This document shows, one piece after another, positions 1-7,764 of a stretch of 21,445 nt of DNA. The DNA is from UBA2219 sp964612075 (GTDB lineage: Bacteria > Desulfobacterota > Deferrimicrobia > Deferrimicrobiales > Deferrimicrobiaceae). The stretch is taken from the NCBI GenBank assembly GCA_964612075.1, contig CAZTFC010000043.1, forward strand, positions 1-21,445, read 5' to 3'. Position 1 is the stretch's first letter. Each line of letters starts with the position of its first letter. The notes beneath the pieces were generated by a model, which saw only the letters and a list, made by a program, of their open reading frames with translations, had not been told where the DNA came from and did not search any database. The translations under genes were made by a program, and so were the position numbers.

Positions 1-325
1 GGTAGAGGAAGAGCAGGTCCACGTCGGACTTCGGGCAGAGCTCGCGCCGCCCGTACCCGCCGACGGCGATCACCGTCATCCGGTAATTCATGTCCGGAGA
101 GCTGGCGAGGAACCGGGCCCGGGAGCGGTCGTGCAGAGCCGTCACGACCGCGTCGACCGCGTCGGAGTATTTACGGCAGGCGGCCAGCCCGCCGAAGAGG
201 CAGGAGCGCTGCTCCTCCCGCAGGGCGAGGTGGGTCGCCTGGAGGAATTCCCTGGCCCGGTCGAGGAACTCCTTGTCGGTCAGCTCCGGCCGGCCCGGGT
301 CCGGAAAGGGGGCGGGAATCCCCAC
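1..325 (-). CDS. glnD: PII uridylyltransferase / uridylyl-removing enzyme, N-terminal part
   Basis: The gene is cut by the left window edge, so only the first 108 codons are visible. GlnD adds UMP to, and removes it from, the PII nitrogen-signalling proteins in response to glutamine. Residues 89-103 read GGYGRRELCPKSDVD, the nucleotidyltransferase signature (GG, then GRxEL, then SDxD) at about the position expected in GlnD, after a helical N-terminal segment. The chosen start is GTG at 323-325, one base after the TGA stop of the upstream amidase, which implies coupled translation. No strong Shine-Dalgarno sequence is visible, and the frame stays open further upstream, so the start is less sure than the identity. 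The HD, GlnB-binding and ACT domains would lie outside the window. The mutS-amidase-glnD order also occurs in Geobacter relatives, from memory. Confidence 0.9.
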   Translation of the reverse strand, partial: MGIPAPFPDPGRPELTDKEFLDRAREFLQATHLALREEQRSCLFGGLAACRKYSDAVDAVVTALHDRSRARFLASSPDMNYRMTVIAVGGYGRRELCPKSDVDLLFLY

Positions 326-326
326 T

Positions 327-1613
327 TCAGAGCCCGTGCCGGGTGAAATTCCCGTTCTGCCCGTAATACCGCACCGCTTCCGCGATGCCGTCCGCGATCC
401 GGGCGAGGTAGGCCTCGTCCCGGAGGCGCGCCTCCTCCTGCGCGTTGCTGATGAAGGAGGCCTCCACGAGCACGGAGGTCATCCTGGCCCCGACGAGGAC
501 GAAGAAGGGAGCCTGCTTCAACCCCAGGTTCTCCTGCCGGCCGAAGCCCGAGGAAACGCTGCGGCAGATGGCGTCATTCATCGTCTTGGCCAGCCGAAGC
601 GACTCGTTCTTGCGGGCCCCGGTGAACATGTCGTCGATGATGAACTTCACCCCTTTCAGGCGGGCCACCGGCACCCCGTTCTCCCTCGCGGCCAGCTCGA
701 GGTCCTCCCGGTTGCTGGCTCCGCGCGAAAAGACGAAGGTGGAGATCCCCTTCGCCTTCCGGTTCCGGCTGGCGTTGATGTGGAGGGAGACGAAGATGTC
801 GGCCCGGCTCCGGTTCGCCATCGCCGTGCGCTCCTCCAGGGGGATGAATACGTCGCTGTCCCGCGTCATGCGGACCTCGTACGCTTCGTTGCGCGACAGC
901 CGCTCCCGGACCATGCGGCCGATCTCGAGCACCACGTCCTTCTCCTTGAGGCCCGTCGGCCCGATCGCGCCCGGGTCCTTGCCGCCGTGCCCGGGGTCGA
1001 TCATCACGCGGATCCGGTTCTGGCGTAGCGCGACCGCCGGGGGTGGCGGCGCGGACGACAGGAACGGCCCCTGATCCGCGGGGGCCGCCTGGAGCGGCTC
1101 CTGCGCGGGCGGCGCGACGGCCTCCGTCGTCTCCGCCGCCGGCGGCTCCCGGGGCGCCGGGATCTCCCCTTCCCCGTCGATGTCGATGATGATCCGGTAC
1201 GGGTCGGGAAGGGCGAACACGCGGAACGTGCTCGACCTCTCCAGGTCGATGACGACCCGCACGATGTCCTTGCTGTACCGGCCGGCCCTCACCTGCCGCA
1301 GCAGCCCGTTGTTGACGCCGACGGGGTTGTGCAGGATGTCGTTTTGAATCCCCGCGCCGCGGATGTCGACGAAGATGCGCGGCGGGAGATTCCTCGCGGG
1401 GTCGGCCACGACGGTGTCCGCCTCCCAGTTGACCTCCTCGCCGGTGTAGATCGCTACCCGGGTATAGATCTCGTTGGTCCAGGCATGTATCCCGGAAAGA
1501 ACGGCAGGGCTTTTGGCCGGGGCCGCAGCCTGCGCGGACGGAAGAGGCACGATCGCTGTGGACAGGAGGAGCGCGAACAGCGCACAAAGGATGTTTCGCA
1601 ACTGCAGGGTCAA
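327..1613 (-). CDS. N-acetylmuramoyl-L-alanine amidase, AMIN plus Amidase_3 (AmiC type)
   Basis: This is a 428-residue periplasmic enzyme that cleaves the amide bond between N-acetylmuramic acid and L-alanine in peptidoglycan, usually during daughter-cell separation. A signal peptide covers about residues 1-30, with a hydrophobic core and an SAQAA cleavage region. An AMIN localisation domain follows (about 38-145). A Pro/Ala-rich linker (150-195) leads to the zinc amidase domain. Zinc ligands are His209 (DPGHGG), Glu224 (GLKEKD) and His278 (SLHINA). The catalytic Glu is Glu384 (LVEASFISN). The start is TTG at 1611-1613, overlapping the mutS stop as TTGA, with a good ribosome site (GAGGAAGGGG) just upstream. 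It sits between mutS and glnD. AmiA, AmiB and AmiC cannot be told apart from sequence alone, so no symbol is given. Confidence 0.93.
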   Translation of the reverse strand: MTLQLRNILCALFALLLSTAIVPLPSAQAAAPAKSPAVLSGIHAWTNEIYTRVAIYTGEEVNWEADTVVADPARNLPPRIFVDIRGAGIQNDILHNPVGVNNGLLRQVRAGRYSKDIVRVVIDLERSSTFRVFALPDPYRIIIDIDGEGEIPAPREPPAAETTEAVAPPAQEPLQAAPADQGPFLSSAPPPPAVALRQNRIRVMIDPGHGGKDPGAIGPTGLKEKDVVLEIGRMVRERLSRNEAYEVRMTRDSDVFIPLEERTAMANRSRADIFVSLHINASRNRKAKGISTFVFSRGASNREDLELAARENGVPVARLKGVKFIIDDMFTGARKNESLRLAKTMNDAICRSVSSGFGRQENLGLKQAPFFVLVGARMTSVLVEASFISNAQEEARLRDEAYLARIADGIAEAVRYYGQNGNFTRHGL

Positions 1614-4195
1614 GACGTCCCCTTCCTCAACCTCTCTTTCCAGGCCGCGACCCGCATCAAGGCGTCGACGGGAGTGAGCCGATCCGTCTCGGTGCGCCTA
1701 AGCTCTTCCAGCACGGATTCCTCCGCCCTGCGCTCCCCGCGGGAGAACAGGTCCATCTGGGCGGATTGCGCGCCTTCCCCCCCGCGTCCCGAAAGCGACG
1801 GGAGCCCGAATTCATTATACTCGGCGGATTCGAGGTTTTTCAAAATATCCCGGGCCCGGTCGATGAGGGAAGCCGGCAGCCCCGCCAGCCGCGCCACCTG
1901 GATGCCGTAAGACTTGCTCGCGACGCCCTCGTCGATGCGCCGCAGGAAGATGATGTCGCCCTGCCACTCCCGCACCGCCACGTGGTAGTTCCGGGCGTGC
2001 GCGGAAGTGGAAACGATGTCCGTCAGCTCGTGGAAGTGCGTGGCGAAGAGGACCTTCGGGCGCGCGGGGGCGTCGTGGAGATGCTCGGCCACGGCCCAGG
2101 CGATGCTGAGGCCGTCGTACGTGCTCGTTCCGCGGCCGACCTCGTCCAGGACCACCAGCGTCCGCCCCGTGATGCCGGACAGGATCCTGGCTGTCTCCCG
2201 CATCTCCACCATGAAGGTGCTCTCGCCGCGGGAGAGATCGTCCGAGGCCCCGATCCTCGTGAAGATCCGGTCCACGACGCCGATCTCCGCCCGGTCGGCC
2301 GGGACATAGGAGCCGGCGTGGGCCAGCAGCACGATCAGCGCCACCTGCCGGATGTAGGTGGACTTGCCCGCCATGTTCGGGCCCGTGATGATCGCGAGTC
2401 GGGCGTCGTCCGGCGAAAGGCGGCAGTCGTTCGGGACGAAGGCGTGGCGGCCGAGCATCTTTTCCACGACGGGGTGCCGCCCGTTCTCGATTACGATGTC
2501 CTTCCCCCCGTTCACGCGCGGCCTGCCGTACCCGCCGTCTGCCGCGAGCTCGGAGAACGAGAGCAGGACGTCGAGCTCCGCGACGGCCTCCGCGGCCGCC
2601 TGGATGGGGGGGAAATATCCCTTCAGCGACTCCCTCAACGCGAGGAACAGCTCCTCCTCGCGCGCGTTGCGCTCCTCCTGGGCGCGCAGCACGCGGGATT
2701 CGAACTCCTTGAGCTCCTGCGTCACGTACCGCTCGCCGTTGGCGAGGGTCTGCTTCCGGACGTAGTCGTCCGGGACCCGGTCCAGGTTCGCGCGGGACAC
2801 CTCGATGTAGTAGCCGAAGACGCGGTTGTACCCCACCTTGAGCGCGCCTATTCCCGTGCGCCGCCTCTCCCGCGCCTCGAGCTCCGCGAGCATCTCCCTG
2901 CCGTGCGTCAGGAGATGTGTCAGCTCGTCCACCCGGCCGTCGTAGCCCGCCCGGAAGACGCCGCCTTCCCTGAACCCGGCCGGGAGCTCGTCGGCCAGCG
3001 CCCGGGAGATGAGCCCGGCGGCGGCGGAATGGTCGCCAAGCCGTTCGAGCGTTCCCCGCAGCAGCAGGGAGGCAGGCATCCCGAGCGCACCCTTGAGAGC
3101 CGGCAGCGCCTCCAGGTTGTCCCTCAGCGCGCCCAGGTCCCTGGGGCCGGACCGGTCCTGCGCCAGGCGCGAAGCGAGCCGGGGCAGGTCCCCCATGGAG
3201 CCGAGGCGCCCGCCAAGCTCCCTGCGGACGCCGTGCGCCTCGAGGAGCTCCCCCACCGCGTCGTGGCGCTCCCCGATCCGGTCGACGTCCTGGAGCGGCA
3301 TGGCGAGCCACGCGCGCAGCGCCCTCGCGCCCATGGGCGTCCGCGTGCGGTCGACCGCCCAGAGGAGGCTCCCCTTCCTCTCGCCGGAAAGCGTCGAGAA
3401 GATCTCGAGCGTCCGGACGGCCGTCTCGTCCATCGCGAGGTAGCGTTCCCCCGCCCGCTCGGAGACCCGGGTGATCTCCGAAAGCGCCGCGGGCTGGTGG
3501 ACGTGCAGGTAATACAGGATGGCCCGGACGACCCCCGCCGCGGGATGGCCCTCCGGGGGGAGGTCTTCCACCTTCCCGGGGGGCTCGAACGATCCCGCCG
3601 CCGCGGGGGAAATCGTCGTGAGGAGCTTCCCTTCGAGCAGCCGCTTCCCGCGGGAGGTCGACGGATTCTCCTCCCCTTCCAGCGCCACGAACTCCGCCGG
3701 GGAGATGCGGAAGAGCGCGTCGGCCAGCGCCTCTTCCGTGGGGCACGTCTCGTGGTGGAACTCCCCGGTGGTCGCGTCGAGCGCGGCGTACGCGAAGGGC
3801 GCGGCGAAGCGCACCGCCGCCAGGTAGTTGTTCCCCCGGGCGTCGAGGCACTCCTCTTGGAACACGAGACCCGGCGTGACCACCTCGGTCACCTCGCGCC
3901 GGAAGATCCCCTTCTGCCCCGGCTCCTCGATCTGCTCGCAGACCGCCACCTTGCACCCCTGCCGGATCAGCTTCGAGAGGTAGGCGTTGCGCGCGTGATG
4001 CGGCACCCCGCACATGGGGATGTTCGAGTCCTTGTCCCTCGAGGTCAGGGCGATGTCCAGAAGGCGGGAGGCCCGGATGGCGTCCTCGAAGAACATCTCG
4101 TAGAAGTCGCCCATCCGGAAGAAAAGGATGCAGTCGCGGAACCGCGACTTGATCTCCACGTATTGCCGCATCGCGGGGGTCAACTGGAGGGTCAT
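1610..4195 (-). CDS. mutS: DNA mismatch repair protein MutS
   Basis: This 861-residue protein is full length (E. coli 853). It recognises mismatches and small loops and recruits MutL in an ATP-dependent way. The mismatch-reading Phe-X-Glu motif is Phe31-Tyr32-Glu33 (GDFYEMF). The connector, lever and clamp regions follow. The ATPase domain has Walker A GPNMAGKS at 605-612 and Walker B VVLDEVGRGTS with Asp684 and Glu685. A QMDLF pentapeptide at 813-817 in the C-terminal tail fits the sliding-clamp binding consensus. The ATG start lies 28 bases after the HIT gene stop and has only a weak ribosome site. Its stop overlaps the amidase start (TTGA). The partner gene mutL lies about 11 kb upstream on the same strand. 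Confidence 0.98.
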   Translation of the reverse strand: MTLQLTPAMRQYVEIKSRFRDCILFFRMGDFYEMFFEDAIRASRLLDIALTSRDKDSNIPMCGVPHHARNAYLSKLIRQGCKVAVCEQIEEPGQKGIFRREVTEVVTPGLVFQEECLDARGNNYLAAVRFAAPFAYAALDATTGEFHHETCPTEEALADALFRISPAEFVALEGEENPSTSRGKRLLEGKLLTTISPAAAGSFEPPGKVEDLPPEGHPAAGVVRAILYYLHVHQPAALSEITRVSERAGERYLAMDETAVRTLEIFSTLSGERKGSLLWAVDRTRTPMGARALRAWLAMPLQDVDRIGERHDAVGELLEAHGVRRELGGRLGSMGDLPRLASRLAQDRSGPRDLGALRDNLEALPALKGALGMPASLLLRGTLERLGDHSAAAGLISRALADELPAGFREGGVFRAGYDGRVDELTHLLTHGREMLAELEARERRRTGIGALKVGYNRVFGYYIEVSRANLDRVPDDYVRKQTLANGERYVTQELKEFESRVLRAQEERNAREEELFLALRESLKGYFPPIQAAAEAVAELDVLLSFSELAADGGYGRPRVNGGKDIVIENGRHPVVEKMLGRHAFVPNDCRLSPDDARLAIITGPNMAGKSTYIRQVALIVLLAHAGSYVPADRAEIGVVDRIFTRIGASDDLSRGESTFMVEMRETARILSGITGRTLVVLDEVGRGTSTYDGLSIAWAVAEHLHDAPARPKVLFATHFHELTDIVSTSAHARNYHVAVREWQGDIIFLRRIDEGVASKSYGIQVARLAGLPASLIDRARDILKNLESAEYNEFGLPSLSGRGGEGAQSAQMDLFSRGERRAEESVLEELRRTETDRLTPVDALMRVAAWKERLRKGTS

Positions 4196-4223
4196 CGGCT
4201 TTTCGCCCGTGAAACGGGGGTCT

Positions 4224-4727
4224 TCAGGGCCGGAGGGTGCCGAACGCGGGGGACAGGCGCTCTCGGGTCTCCAGCAGCGACTCGGGAAGGACGCGCGTAT
4301 CGTGGACCGACGTCATGAAGTTCGTGTCCCCCCCCCACCGGGGGACCAGGTGGACGTGGAGATGGTCGGCGATCCCCGCGCCCGCCACCTTTCCCAGGTT
4401 CATCCCCACGTTCATCCCCTCGGCGCCGTAGGTTTCCCGAAGCGCCCGGATCCCGAGGGCGACGAGCGAAAACAGCTCCCGCAGCTCTTCCGGCGGGAGG
4501 TCGCACAGGTCGGACACGTGCCTGCGGGGGGCGACCAGCACGTGACCGTTGTTGTAAGGGTACCGGTTCAGGAGGGCGACGGAGTGGGGGTAGACCCCCA
4601 GAAGGAGGCGCTCCGGGTCGGCCATGTCGGCCTCCCCGGCGCAGAAGACGCATCTCTTCTCCCCGCCGCCGCCCCCGAACGCCTGCCGGATGTATTCGCC
4701 CCGCCAGGGGGAGAACACGCGGTTCAT
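4224..4727 (-). CDS. HIT-family hydrolase/phosphorylase, Ap4A phosphorylase-like
   Basis: This 167-residue histidine-triad protein carries HLHVHLVPRW with triad His122, His124 and His126. An N-terminal CVFC pair (Cys26, Cys29) probably binds zinc with a downstream His. The N-terminal pattern (FSPWRGEYI), the central NRYPYNNGHVLVAPRRH and the post-triad GGDTNF stretch resemble the mycobacterial diadenosine-tetraphosphate phosphorylase type more than the short HinT type. A role in turnover of dinucleoside polyphosphates is therefore likely, but the substrate is inferred. The ATG start has no convincing ribosome site and lies 9 bases after the IHF-like gene stop, so translation may depend on that neighbour. 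A run of nine G falls within the Trp131-Gly-Gly-Asp codons directly after the triad. Family is certain; substrate is not. Confidence 0.9.
   Translation of the reverse strand: MNRVFSPWRGEYIRQAFGGGGGEKRCVFCAGEADMADPERLLLGVYPHSVALLNRYPYNNGHVLVAPRRHVSDLCDLPPEELRELFSLVALGIRALRETYGAEGMNVGMNLGKVAGAGIADHLHVHLVPRWGGDTNFMTSVHDTRVLPESLLETRERLSPAFGTLRP
4328..4336. repeat. Homopolymer of nine C (G9 on the coding strand) inside the HIT gene
   Basis: Nine consecutive C on the plus strand read as G9 in the minus-strand HIT gene, spanning the codons for Trp131, Gly132, Gly133 and the first base of Asp134. Length change here would shift the frame just after the catalytic triad. A tract of the same length occurs in ispH. 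Confidence 0.95.
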
Positions 4728-4736
4728 CCCGGGAGT

Positions 4737-5021
4737 CTACCCGTTGACCATTTCCCGGAGTTCCTTGCCGACCTTGAAAAACGGGATCCGCTTCTCGGGG
4801 ATGGACACCTTCTCGCCCGTCTTGGGGTTGCGCCCCTCCTTCGCCCTGCGGACGCGCACGGTGAAGCTCCCGAAGCCGCGGATCTCGATCTTCTCCCCCC
4901 GCTGGAGGGCGTCCTTCATGTTGTGGAACACGGTGTCCACGATGACCTCGCATTCCTTCTTGGTGAGATTGGTCAACGACTCGGAAAGCTTCTCCACCAG
5001 GTCGCTCTTGGTCATGCCCAT
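4737..5021 (-). CDS. ihfB: Integration host factor beta-like / HU-family DNA-bending protein
   Basis: This small nucleoid-associated protein of 94 residues bends DNA. The N-terminal TKSDLVEKL helix, the core KIEIRGFGSF, and the beta-arm signature GRNPKTGEK with the intercalating Pro66 are all present. The C-terminal IPFFKVGKELRE matches IHF-beta and HU. The overall pattern is closest to IHF beta (TKSxLIExL and GERIEIRGFGSF). Two in-frame ATGs exist, at 5019-5021 and 5013-5015. The family usually starts MTKS, which favours the second, while the GGGGAGG ribosome site is spaced about 5 bases from the first and 11 from the second. The gene lies 24 bases after sppA and 9 bases before the HIT gene. 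If no alpha partner exists elsewhere in the genome it could act as a homodimer, so ihfB rather than hup is likely but not certain. Confidence 0.88.
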   Translation of the reverse strand: MGMTKSDLVEKLSESLTNLTKKECEVIVDTVFHNMKDALQRGEKIEIRGFGSFTVRVRRAKEGRNPKTGEKVSIPEKRIPFFKVGKELREMVNG

Positions 5022-5045
5022 GGTCCCCTCCCCGTCATCGGCAGA

Positions 5046-5936
5046 TTAATTCAAGTGAAGCGTATCTCCGCCCATCTTGCCGTCGATCATGGATCGCATC
5101 TCTTCCCTGAGGATGTCGAGCAGCGAGATCTTCCTCTTCGGCGGCGTGACGACTTTCGGCTCCCCGGGGATCCCGCCCATCCTCCCCGCCTCGGCCACGG
5201 TGTCCTCCAGGTTCCCGAGCGCGTCCACCAGCCCCAGCGCCTTGGCCTGCTGCCCCGTGAGGATGCGGCCGTCGGCGATCTTCAACACGTCCTCCCGCGG
5301 CATCTTCCGCCCAGCGGCCACGGCGTCGACGAACTGCATGTGCACGTTGTCCACCACGGACTGCAGGACCTGCCGGTCCTCCGGGGTCATCTCGCGAAGG
5401 GGAGACCCGATGTCCTTGAACTCGCCGCTTTTCACGGCCATCCCCTTCAGCCCGATCTTGTCGACCAGGTCCTTGAAGCTCACGAACGGCATGACGACCC
5501 CGATGGACCCGGTCATCGTCCCGGGGTTGGCGTACACCTTCCGCGTCGCCGCCGCGATGTAGTACCCCCCGGACGCCGCGATGGTCCCCATGCTGGTCAG
5601 GACCGGCTTCTTCGCGTCGAGCTTGCGGACCTCTTCGTAGATCTCCTGGGAGGGCGCCACGCCCCCTCCGGGAGAGTTGATCCGCAGGACGACCGCCTTC
5701 ACCGCGTTGTCCGAGCCGAACTTCTTGAGCTGCTCGATGACGGTTTCCGAATCGGAGATCATCCCCGATACCGGGATGACCGCGACCTTGCCGGTCATCG
5801 AGAAGGAAAGCCCCCCCAGCCGGGAGATCCCCAGAAGGAGCAGGAAGAAACCCGCGAGCACCAGCACCATGATCAGGCACCCGCGCAGGAACGGCCTGCG
5901 GGCTTTCGGCTTTTTCCCGGGAACGCCTTCCTCCAT
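5046..5936 (-). CDS. sppA: Signal peptide peptidase SppA, short (36 kDa) form
   Basis: This 296-residue membrane-anchored serine protease digests leftover signal peptides. A basic N-terminus (KKPKARRPFLR) precedes one transmembrane segment at about 19-38. The peptidase S49 domain follows, with INSPGGG at 87-92 and the nucleophile Ser122 in TIAASGGYYIA. The general base is Lys174 in SGEFKDIGSP, giving the Ser/Lys dyad of this family. The length fits the single-domain bacterial form rather than the duplicated E. coli protein of about 67 kDa. The ATG start is 6 bases after the rpsA stop, behind a G-rich stretch. Placement between rpsA and the IHF-like gene is a recurrent arrangement in deltaproteobacteria, from memory. 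Confidence 0.95.
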   Translation of the reverse strand: MEEGVPGKKPKARRPFLRGCLIMVLVLAGFFLLLLGISRLGGLSFSMTGKVAVIPVSGMISDSETVIEQLKKFGSDNAVKAVVLRINSPGGGVAPSQEIYEEVRKLDAKKPVLTSMGTIAASGGYYIAAATRKVYANPGTMTGSIGVVMPFVSFKDLVDKIGLKGMAVKSGEFKDIGSPLREMTPEDRQVLQSVVDNVHMQFVDAVAAGRKMPREDVLKIADGRILTGQQAKALGLVDALGNLEDTVAEAGRMGGIPGEPKVVTPPKRKISLLDILREEMRSMIDGKMGGDTLHLN

Positions 5937-5942
5937 CCGAGG

Positions 5943-7703
5943 TCAGCCCCCCTGCTCCCCGTTGGATTTCATCTTCGCGAGGAGCGCCTCGCCGAGGGCC
6001 CCGATGTTCTCGCCGTGTCCGTCGGGCTGTTTCTCCAGGTACGATTCCGTGTCCTTCCGCTCGAGCGCGTCCTGGTACCCGCGGATGCTCAGCGACACCT
6101 TCTTGTTCGCCCGGTCGACGCCGAGAACCACCGCGCCGACCTCGTCCCCCGCCTTGAGGACCGCGGCGGGGCTTTCGACCTTTTCACGGGAGATCTCGGA
6201 GACGTGGACCAGCCCCTCGATGCCTTCGGCGATCTCGACGAACGCTCCGAAATCGGCCACGCGGGTCACCTTGCCGGTCACCAGGTCCCCCTTCCGGAAC
6301 CGCTTCTCGATCCCCGCCCACGGGTCTTCCATCAGGTGCTTGATCCCGAGGGAGAACTTCTGGGCTTCGGGATCGACCTTCAGGACCTTCGCCTGGACGC
6401 GGTCGCCCTTCTTGTACAGCTCGCCGGGGTTCTTGATCCTCGTGTTCCAGGAAAGGTCGGAGACGTGCACCAGGCCGTCGATCTCCTCGCCGATGTCGAC
6501 GAAGACGCCGAAGTCGGCCACGTTCTTGACCACGCCCTCCACGACGGAGCCCTCGGGATGGCGGCTCTTCAGCTCGTCCCACGGGTTGGCGAGGACCTGC
6601 TTGTAGCCCAGCGAGATCTTCTTGTTGGCCTTGTCGACCTTCAGGATGACCACCTCGACCTGCTCTCCCGTCTTCATGATCTCGGAGGGGTCTTTCAGCC
6701 TCTTGCTCCAGGACATCTCGGAGATGTGGAGAAGGCCCTCCACGCCCTCCTCGATCTCGATGAACGCGCCGTACTTGGTCGTGTTGGTGACCTTGCCCTT
6801 CACGCGCATCCCCGGCTTGTAGCGTACCTCGAGGTCGACCCAGGGGTCCGCCTTGGTCTGCTTCAGCCCCAGGGAGATCCTCCCGCGCTCGCGGTCGAAG
6901 CGGATGACCTTCACCTTGAGGAGGTCTCCCACCTTGCACAGGTCGCCCGGGTGCGAGACCTTGCCGTAGCTCATGTCCGTGACGTGCATCAGGCCGTCGA
7001 GACCCCCGAGGTCCATGAAGACGCCGTAGTCGGTGATGTTCTTGACGCGGGCCTCGATCGTGTCGCCCTCCTGGACGTGGTCGAGGATCCCCTTGCGGAG
7101 GACGTCCCGCTCCTCCTCGAGATACGCCCTGCGGGAAACCACCACGTTCGCCTTCTTGCGGGAGAACTTGAGGATCTTGAACTTGCCCTGGATGCCGATG
7201 ACCGGGTCGTTGTCCCGCACCGGCCGCAGGTCGACCTGGCTCCCGGGGAGGAACGCCTTTACGCCGATGTCCACGGTGTACCCGCCCTTGACCTTCGCCA
7301 CGATGGCGCCCTCGACGGGCTGCCCCTCGTCGAACATCTTCTGCAGGTCGTCCCACACGCGGATCTTGACGACCTTGGAGCGGGAAAGCCGGATGAACCC
7401 CTGCGACTGGTCGTAGCCTTCCGTCATCACCTCGATCGGGAGCCCGGGCGCGAGGGAGGCCCGCTCCTCGTCCGTGAGGTCTTCCAGCGGGAGCATCCCT
7501 TCCGACTTCTTGTTGATGTCGACGGCGACGTACTCCTTCAGCACCTTGATGACCTTGCCGTGTATGACCTGGCCCTCCTCGGTGCTCTCGAGGCTGGCGG
7601 CGAACATCCTGGCGAAATCCTCCTCCCCCGCCGACGCCCCGCCTGCCAGGGAATCCGCGTCCGTCTCTTCCGGGAGGTCTACATTGTTGTTTTTGTCTTC
7701 CAT
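5943..7703 (-). CDS. rpsA: 30S ribosomal protein S1, six S1 domains
   Basis: This 586-residue RNA-binding protein of the small ribosomal subunit helps recruit and unfold mRNAs. Six S1 (OB-fold) repeats can be counted. The first two (about 40-115 and 116-200) are divergent, as expected for the ribosome-binding part. The last four carry clear patterns such as GVFMDLGGLDGLMHVTDMS, GAFIEIEEGVEGLLHISEMSW, GVFVDIGEEIDGLVHVSDLSW and GAFVEIAEGIEGLVHVSEIS. A short acidic N-terminus and a charged C-terminal tail flank them. The ATG start has an AGGAG ribosome site six bases upstream. A probable promoter lies upstream, overlapping the ispH stop, consistent with separate strong expression. The protein is slightly longer than E. 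coli S1 (557). The cmk-(ispH)-rpsA order is a well-known linkage. Confidence 0.98.
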   Translation of the reverse strand: MEDKNNNVDLPEETDADSLAGGASAGEEDFARMFAASLESTEEGQVIHGKVIKVLKEYVAVDINKKSEGMLPLEDLTDEERASLAPGLPIEVMTEGYDQSQGFIRLSRSKVVKIRVWDDLQKMFDEGQPVEGAIVAKVKGGYTVDIGVKAFLPGSQVDLRPVRDNDPVIGIQGKFKILKFSRKKANVVVSRRAYLEEERDVLRKGILDHVQEGDTIEARVKNITDYGVFMDLGGLDGLMHVTDMSYGKVSHPGDLCKVGDLLKVKVIRFDRERGRISLGLKQTKADPWVDLEVRYKPGMRVKGKVTNTTKYGAFIEIEEGVEGLLHISEMSWSKRLKDPSEIMKTGEQVEVVILKVDKANKKISLGYKQVLANPWDELKSRHPEGSVVEGVVKNVADFGVFVDIGEEIDGLVHVSDLSWNTRIKNPGELYKKGDRVQAKVLKVDPEAQKFSLGIKHLMEDPWAGIEKRFRKGDLVTGKVTRVADFGAFVEIAEGIEGLVHVSEISREKVESPAAVLKAGDEVGAVVLGVDRANKKVSLSIRGYQDALERKDTESYLEKQPDGHGENIGALGEALLAKMKSNGEQGG

Positions 7704-7735
7704 GCCGGGCTCCTGTGGTTGTTGTCGAAACCTCT

Positions 7736-7764
7736 ATAATACACCGTAACCCTTTATCGGTAAA
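7736..7764 (-). promoter_or_regulatory. Probable sigma-70 promoter for rpsA
   Basis: On the minus strand the -35 box TTTACC (7759-7764, four of six matches) and the -10 box TATTAT (7736-7741, five of six) are separated by exactly 17 bases. The element overlaps the last codons of ispH and sits 33 bases upstream of the rpsA start. The stretch is clearly more AT-rich than its surroundings. It was found by eye; there is no experimental support. Confidence 0.55.

Noticed and set aside
4128..7739. A 1203-codon open frame on the plus strand opposite the HIT gene, ihfB, sppA and rpsA
   Set aside because: It is antisense to four confidently identified genes, and its composition (runs of Val/Asp/His/Leu mirroring the codons below) indicates a shadow frame. 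Similar long frames at 1766-4318 and 10992-13586 are rejected for the same reason.
7735..7740. A perfect TATAAT on the plus strand just upstream of rpsA
   Set aside because: There is no acceptable -35 box at 16-18 bases, and nothing on the plus strand to transcribe. It is the near-palindromic reverse of the minus-strand -10 box.
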